64,000 bases of DNA. Source: Bryum argenteum (taxonomy: Eukaryota > Streptophyta > Bryopsida > Bryales > Bryaceae). The translations under genes were made by a program, and so were the position numbers. This document shows positions 57,556 through 64,000 of this stretch, piece after piece (position 1 is the stretch's first letter; every line of letters starts with the position of its first letter). The stretch covers positions 12,131,001 through 12,195,000 of the forward strand of contig CM073325.1 of assembly GCA_037043015.1 (NCBI GenBank), given 5' to 3'. The notes under the pieces are model-generated. The model was given only the letters and a program-made list of their open reading frames with translations, was not told the origin of the DNA and did not search any database.

Positions 57556-59573
57556 GTATGTTCCAATACATCATCTTTGTTTGTGCCAAAATTGATATGA
57601 ACGAGTGTCCATTTCCATCCCAGCCTCCTTAGTCACGTGACAGCCCTCTAATTGGTAGTTTTTATGATATGCAACGACTTTTTGTATAGATACGATTTTA
57701 CACTCTCGAGTAGTGCAAATACGACGGTACTCAGTCAATTAGCGGTGCCTCTTCCCAAGAGATCTTTGGTTCAAGATATTCGTTCAAAGATGGCTTCTAC
57801 TTCGATGCAGATGGATAAGACACATAAGGAGAGGAGAGTCAGGCAACTATACATATGAAGAACACACATTTGTTGAGACATCAGAAGGATCAGTGCATGA
57901 TGATGTGGTGGATGATATAGTACAGAACGCAATGAGCCATGCGACTCGCCTATTATCCATGTAGATATAATGTGTATCAATGTGTAAGAGTTGTGCGTTT
58001 ATTTGGCACGGTAGAATATAATATAATTATCAACGTTGGTGATTATTTATGACATTTAGATTATTATACATTTTTTATATTTTGTTGATGTCTATGTTAC
58101 TCCTCAATTTTATTGTATATCGAGAGGTTGTACACTTTGAATACTATTGATGTGTAATAAACAAATCATGTTGTCACCTCAAACCAAGATAATTTATGGT
58201 TGAATAAAAGTCCAATATAAACATTGTATGTACATTGAGTGCAAACATGGACAAACAATACATAATGATTATTGTAGTTATGTGAATCAAAAGGTAATGG
58301 AATTAAAGTGATTATGTATGTTTGTTGAATATATTATATCTACATAGTTTTCAAACAGCCTCAAAAATTCAAAGATGTCAATTTTCCATATTATAGGTAT
58401 TACAGTATAACAAAATATAGAGACCTTTGCAAATTTCGATCGAAAGATTCAAAAAATAAATTTGATGGAAATTTTGTTTTAATTGCATGCCAAAAAGTGC
58501 ACTTCCCCAAGTGCTTAATTGCTTAATTGCATGTTTAGTGCAAACGACAAAATTGATAGAATGTAGCACTCAATGCATAAGAAAAAGTTAAGTACGGTTG
58601 GACTGTACTTGATTTCGCAAGGCTTGCCATTTTTCGGCTCTCCAAGTCGGAACTCCTTGACCGAGTCAGGAACGGAATGATAGACGATATCATAGAAGTC
58701 TCGCACAACTTTGAAGGCTCCTGTCACAGTGCTCACAGTGCCGTCCTGAGATGTCCCAAAAACATTAGTGCGACAGAAATAAGATGTCAACTAACACGAG
58801 GCTCATGAAGACCTACTTGTAGATGACAATATTCTTGAACTTCCAACCAAAACTGCAGATGATGCAGCCAGACTACCAACCCCATCCTGCAATATTAATT
58901 TAAAATATTTTGCATCAATAACTTGCATAATTGGAAAATCAAAACAGATGGAAAGAGGAGTGAGCAAAGAGCTTACATTGCTAAGGCGCAAAACATCAAG
59001 GCTACGTACCATGGCCAGAGTCCAATCACCACGGCCATATCTCCACCTAAGAATATTAAAGTTGCTAGCGGTCCAATAATGGCGGCTATACAAGAAGAGA
59101 AATAATCACTGGTATGGCATAACTGTCCGACAACAATGCACTTCAGCTCAGTACGAGAGCTCTAGCATGCAGAGCAGCCTGAAGCTTTTTATTAATTACC
59201 GAAAAGGGCATGATATGATAGACATTTCTGAATTCACGGTGATCATTACAAGCAAATCCTGTGTAGACATTAACCATAGAATTCAACTTCGCACCGTTAT
59301 AATGAGGTTCTGTCCATTACAATTGCATTGACATTTGTGATAAAATTAGGTTTCCACTTCAGAGATTTTATTCTCCTACCGTGTGCTTCGCTAGGAGACT
59401 TCTTAAAATCAGATAAATATAGTTCATGAACACAAAGAATTACCTTTCAAAAGTCCAACGACGAAGAGGATAGCACACAGCAAGATAAACCACAGAAGCC
59501 TGGCAACTGTGCCCAGAGGTCCTGCAGAAATAACTTCCATAAGCCATCCCTTCTTCGCAGCCCCGTCCGACAT

Positions 59574-61970
59574 GGCTCTAGGCTTGCCTCCCGATACTCC
59601 GCTTCCAAAAATGTCAAAGGCGTATTAATTTACAGCCTTCGGACTCTAAAATTTTGCGCACTATATCTCTTCAACCTCCGTCCCATTGTGCTCGCAACCA
59701 TGACCTCTTAATGCTCTGTGTAACAGGAATACCCCTTCAACTATCATCGCATCAAAATCAACAACTAAGTGCTTTTAAAGAAACACGTCACAAGAATAAC
59801 ACAACGTTACGGAATCGCTATCATTGCACAAAGTAGCATACTAGTACAACGTCATCCGCATTGCATATCAAGTCTTGAATGATCCACGCTAACACTCAAG
59901 ACAGCCAGATTCCGACTTGTCTTTAACAGTTAGGTTTATTATTCAGACGTCACTTCAACTCCGTCACTCAATAAGCATGGCACGCTGACCACACCTCAAC
60001 CACGTACGGACCGGTACTCTCGCCAGCCAAGGGAAACTCATGCAGTTCCTCTTGCGGCTTTGGCCCCTCCAGCTAATCCAGTACTGCAAGCACAAAGATT
60101 CATCTCCTTCACTCTCTTTTTCTCGTTTGTGGAGAACACATCGTTGACTCCTTCACCGAAACAGCTCCCAAAATTAGCTTCCCTTACTCGCAGCTTTTCT
60201 ATTGCTCTTTAGATTGCAGACTGATCTTTTAATCTCTTCTCTAATTAGTAACCGATTATCAACAAGAACTCCTCTCTTCTTTCTACTGTAAGAAAAGCTC
60301 AAAATTTCTTCTCTCCTCTTCAACTGCGTCGTTCTTGCAAGGATTTAATATAAAAAATTCCGGATCGAACGACTGTAAGCCAGTCTCGCAGCATGCACAT
60401 GTAAATTTTACCTCGAGCATTGCCTCATCCTAGAGCTTACAAGTTAAATCCTAAAATCCCTTTCCTATCAGGAACCGATTATTCCTAGTGCGAGCAAACT
60501 TTGAAATATCTTACTCCGAATATTTAATGTAAAAAATTTAAGATCGAACGATCATAAGCCAATCTTATAGCATACATTTATACTATTCTTTTAGAGAAAG
60601 TTTTACATGGAGTATCGCATCAGGCCAGCAGCGCCTAGTGTAATCTTTGGAGCTAATGCTTGCAAGTTGCCATGTACAGCGAGGACTTCCAACAAAGGTA
60701 CCGGTAACGCTCGTTTCGAGGAAAGGGGATTTGTTGAGGACCTTGATCAGAGGTTTCCATGGCAGCTTCGGCAGTGGATGCAGTCCAAGAACATTTATTG
60801 GAATGAAATAGTGATAGCAAGGCTGGCTGCTCCGCGGTCTCCGCATCTCGTTCCTGATGCTTTTTGTAGCCACTCGACAGCTCTCTTTCGCACTCTCCTT
60901 CCCCATCCTCGTCGAGAGAATGGTGATCCTCTTGCCACTTTGCTTGCCTTGCAGTGCCGAAGCAACGTGGTCCAGAAGTGAAGGCACTTTCACGTCCGGG
61001 GCATTTATAACGGCCAGAGTGAAGGCTTATGATTTTCCTCATATTCTATTGATTGTTTTATATATGCTTTCTTACAATTTGTTTTCATAAACAAATAAAA
61101 AAATTGAAGTGACTTCGGAGTAAATTTGCCAAATGTTAGATGGTGTACTGAAGAGAAGTATTTTCTTGGTGTGAAGTTTAAAATTGTGACTAAGTATGCA
61201 CTTCCTTGGCCATTTTATTGAGATTCTAGTATATTTGGAAATGACAATCTCTTGGAAATGATACTTTGCCTACACAATCATTGAAATGGACCAACGAGTA
61301 GGTTTGTTGAAGTCAAAATCTCAATATTATATACTTCTTTCCCAATGAAGTTCCAAGTCTTTCTACAAGGTTTAATATTGACGTTGAAGATTAATAACAA
61401 TTTATTTTATTTATTATTTTTTGAAAATGAATTCCGATTTCCTACTAGGAAAAAGATTTTGATCCAACCCTGCAAATCTTCTTAGGTATCCTAATATCTA
61501 GGATAGTTGAAAAGTTTTAAACTCAAATCAAACCTATATTTTGGACCTACAATGATAATTATGATTTCGTTAGGGTGCATATCAATATGAAACATCAAAA
61601 ATGTTAATTAGATCTCACCCTTCTTCTACATAATAGTGCAAATTTACCTTCTTAATATTATAGGAAAACCAAGCAAATTGGACTACATAGGTCAAAAGGT
61701 CTAATTACGCTTTCTTGTTCATAGTCACAAAAATCTCAAATCTAGATATTAATAATAGTGCCATTGTTATTGTTCATGACAAATTCTAGTGTAATAAATT
61801 TTGAACACTAAAATAAGTTACAAATAATAACAACTAAACTTGAATAAATCATTAACTTTAAGATTTTTGAATACTATCAATGATTGAAAACAAGTATATT
61901 TGAACTACGTACTCTACGCTTTAATCCCATTTACTTTCTTTCTCTTACAGTTTGTAAGAGTTTTACTCCT
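59574..61970. other. Upstream region of the decayed membrane-protein gene; A/T-rich intergenic DNA
   Basis: No gene was recognised. Frames overlap on both strands at 60583-61042 without motif. A diverged direct repeat (ATCGAACGA...TAAGCCA...AGCAT) occurs at about 60340-60405 and 60517-60582. Confidence 0.4.
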
Positions 61971-61979
61971 TCGCTAGCG

Positions 61980-62960
61980 TTGTCAAAGAGTCTCTAAAGG
62001 TCATGTCTCATCATGACACCAACTGGCCGTTACACATCACATATGTTTGCCAGTATAAGGATTGTACTAATACAACGGTACTATTAGAATAACTTAAAGG
62101 ATAGTTAGTCGTAATCACATCCACTAACTCACCTCAATTGTTTATTCTTCAGATCAATCGAGTGCTAACCTCACCATGTATATAAACAATTGATTAGCTG
62201 AATAGAAATTATTACATAAGTGGTCTTTGACCAATGATTCTCTACATGATATCAAAGCAAGATTTTATAGGATAGATATCTTTTCCCACATACTAGACCA
62301 GCTTTTGTCACCTTAGTAAGATACATAGCTATCAAACTTGCAGCACCTCAGTAAAGTACAGAGCTATCGAACAAAGATTGGCAGTAACAATCCTCAATAA
62401 AATACATAGCTATCAAACTTGCGGAACCTTAGTAAAATAAAAAGCTATCAAACAAGATTGGCAGTAACAAACACTGAAGATGACAAATACAACCTCGAGA
62501 ACCTTACAACACAGCTTTCAAAGAAAGTCCTTTCGGAGACACTTCCAAACTTAAAGGGAACCTAAACTTCATCGTTCGAAGCTTCAAAATGCGGAACATG
62601 ATGGGTAGAGACAATGCTTGGAATTTGATAAAACCACCTCTAGGAATAGTTGTTCTCAGTGAACATGCTAAAATAACAACATTTGAAGTTCAGAAAATGT
62701 AAGCCTTGACGATGATAGGAGTATCACTAAAGGAAAATGTCATACCATAGATAATCAATATTACAGAGTCTGATGAGTGTAAGAAGGTTTTCAAGCACTT
62801 ACATGTTAACAGAACAAACTTACACAAGTTGATACTGAAGAGAAAACTTGCTAACCTTAAGATGGAAGAGCGTACTTCCGTGACCATTTCTTGCAGTGGC
62901 TGAACAAACTTCTGAATGAGTTTGCATATGTAGGAAATACATCGACAGTGAAGTGTTAGT
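61980..62960 (+). mobile_element. Ty1/copia LTR-retrotransposon remnant (fossil)
   Basis: A sequence like the plant copia primer-binding site (complement of initiator Met tRNA), TGATATCAAAGC, lies at 62247-62258. Gag-like text follows at about 62590-62950, with LKMEER in the expected place. The element is broken, with several interruptions, and no pol or second LTR was seen. The 5' border is uncertain. It looks old. Confidence 0.55.
62309..62472. repeat. 81-bp tandem duplication
   Basis: TACATAGCTATCAAACTTGC starts at 62322 and 62403; both units end GATTGGCAGTAACAA. It lies between the copia primer-site-like sequence and its gag-like text. Confidence 0.82.
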
Positions 62961-63559
62961 CAAGTATATACCTATAGCGTTGTAGAACCTCAAAAATCAA
63001 TCAGAAAAATCAGAGAGATGATATCGTATGGTTTGGCTAAGGCATATATACAGAAAGGAGGTCTAACTCGAGTACTAGTGCTAAGTAATTGGTTGTAGCT
63101 GAAAGAGCGAAGTGGGCCTTTAATGATCAGTATAGTAAAGTGCTGGTACCTTACAACAGTGATAGTGGCAGACAAGTCGTGTTAGCATAACCAATAGGCG
63201 TAACCAACTTTAAAGGCTTCGCCAACACTGTGATGCATGATCAATGTATTCAACCATTGTTGAACGAAGAGTAATTGTGATACAAGACAACATCTGGCAA
63301 GGGTTGAAAAATATGAGGCACGGTGATGAAAAAGCCTTGCTGACAAAGACTTGAATGAAAAGCAACTTCCTGAATTATAAACTAAGCTCCAACAACAAAG
63401 AAGGACACACAAGGTAAAGAAGGTATAAGAGTACCAACTGAGCCACTCTTTTCTGAATCCGTATCAATAAATAATAGTATCAAAAGAAATAAATTATTAT
63501 ATTTATCATTTTTTTGTATTTCTTCTCGTGTAATAAGCAATATTGGAGCCTACTTGATT

Positions 63560-63708
63560 AGTAGAATTTTAAGGAAAAGTAAAAGACATGATATTTTATT
63601 TCGATGTCTTTTGAAGCACAATTTAAAGAGTCACTCGTGAGTCATTAGGGATAAGTCATTATGTATTTCATCCGTACAATATTTTTTTTGGCTATTTCTA
63701 CTAGTGTT
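63560..63708. mobile_element. Half of a CACTA-type foldback MITE
   Basis: TTTTGAAGCACAATTTAAAG and the end GGCTATTTCTACTAGTG correspond to the right arm of the 20961-21262 element. The left arm was not found. Confidence 0.55.
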
Positions 63709-64000
63709 GAGAGCGAATGCTTTAACTTTATAATGATGTAAGTGATAAATTTCAAAGCTAGATTCACCTTGTTAAGAATTTTTGTGAGGTGGTGAATATT
63801 GGCCTCCTTCACCAGGATAATGCTATTTAAATATTAACTAATGACTCTGCTATTTAAATACTAACTAATGACTCTAGTGGAAAATTGTCCTCAATATAGA
63901 GAGCAAGTACAACCAAGAAAAAAGGAGGTGTATTAGAGTATTTTAAGCCATTAATGCAATTAATTTGGAGCCATTAGTGCAAAAAACAACAAATATCTTG

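Larger units (their letters stand above)
49792..59573 (-). pseudogene. Decayed At3g27390-like multi-span membrane protein gene
   Basis: N-terminal exons: 59444-59573 (MSDGAAKKGWLMEVISAGPL...), 58977-59085 (AAIIGPLATLIFLGGDMAVV), 58817-58886 (poor match) and 58609-58745 (DGTVSTVTGAFKVVRDFYDI...). After a 6.6-kb intron, exon 51707-51995 continues in exact phase (LHELPSCALVGILG, KMPIMLYKG, LEAACVPFAGLAIVF, SPLLGLYSAIVVFQ). Then come 51474-51580 (GLKYIVAVVAEFDEYSSDVI), 51129-51279 (PIYRNSKENV), about 50670-50900 (INAGVLKQSDIEA, LDGLPAYSLLWNLI), about 50190-50463 (RDWLSDSFFEPLLVLKDQI) and 49792-50099. The order matches plant At3g27390-like proteins of unknown function. Two conserved Trp codons are now stops, TGA at 51881-51883 (KG[W]RKLL) and TAG at 51791-51793 (VF[W]PL). 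The family segment between exons 2 and 4 is largely missing, and the phase into the last exon does not fit. It was probably a functional gene until fairly recently. Confidence 0.8.

Noticed and set aside
60583-61042. Overlapping frames of 124-136 codons on both strands
   Set aside because: Neither shows a family motif or splice context; likely chance in GC-richer DNA.

Overview
The window is nuclear DNA of a land plant. It holds spliced genes for a TPLATE-complex subunit, plastid ferredoxins with transit peptides, a nicalin, a PMP22-type peroxisomal protein, a EUL lectin and an intronless PLS-DYW pentatricopeptide gene. The style of the PPR gene and the presence of a fungal/algal-type (UapA-like) purine permease point to a non-seed plant, perhaps a bryophyte or lycophyte. 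That placement is inference, not proof. Exons were placed by eye from splice signals, reading phase and remembered homologues; no alignment was run.

Left part (1-20.3 kb, gene-dense): the 3' two thirds of TWD40-1 (+, with one AT-AC U12-type intron); a four-exon Mpo1-like gene (+); a nine-exon UapA-like nucleobase transporter (-, first intron GC-AG); a stretch of tandem and TTAA-flanked repeats; and a fourteen-exon nicalin gene (-). Middle (20.9-37.4 kb): a CACTA-type foldback element, a TTAA element, a dead Tc1/mariner transposon and a Stowaway MITE; a EUL-domain lectin (-); two divergently transcribed ferredoxin genes about 2.9 kb apart; a degenerate array of about 360-bp units; and an intact seven-exon PMP22 gene (-).

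Right part (37.4-64 kb, repeat-rich): a Harbinger-like MITE, a 920-bp TTAA element, the intact DYW-PPR gene lying between the two halves of a decayed second PMP22 copy, minisatellites including a strongly G-rich one, and a decayed At3g27390-like membrane-protein gene. That last gene runs from 59.6 down to 49.8 kb. One of its introns is about 6.6 kb and has collected a lone GID8 (CTLH) exon, a broken thaumatin-like gene, a transposon-like ORF and two MITE-like elements. A broken Ty1/copia remnant lies at about 62-63 kb.

The genes form no operon-like unit. The most distinctive signals are the diverse TTAA|CCC...GGG|TTAA elements (piggyBac-like signature), the AT-AC intron, the UapA-type permease, and the gene-fragment-filled intron of the decaying membrane-protein gene. 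No clearly new molecular system was found.
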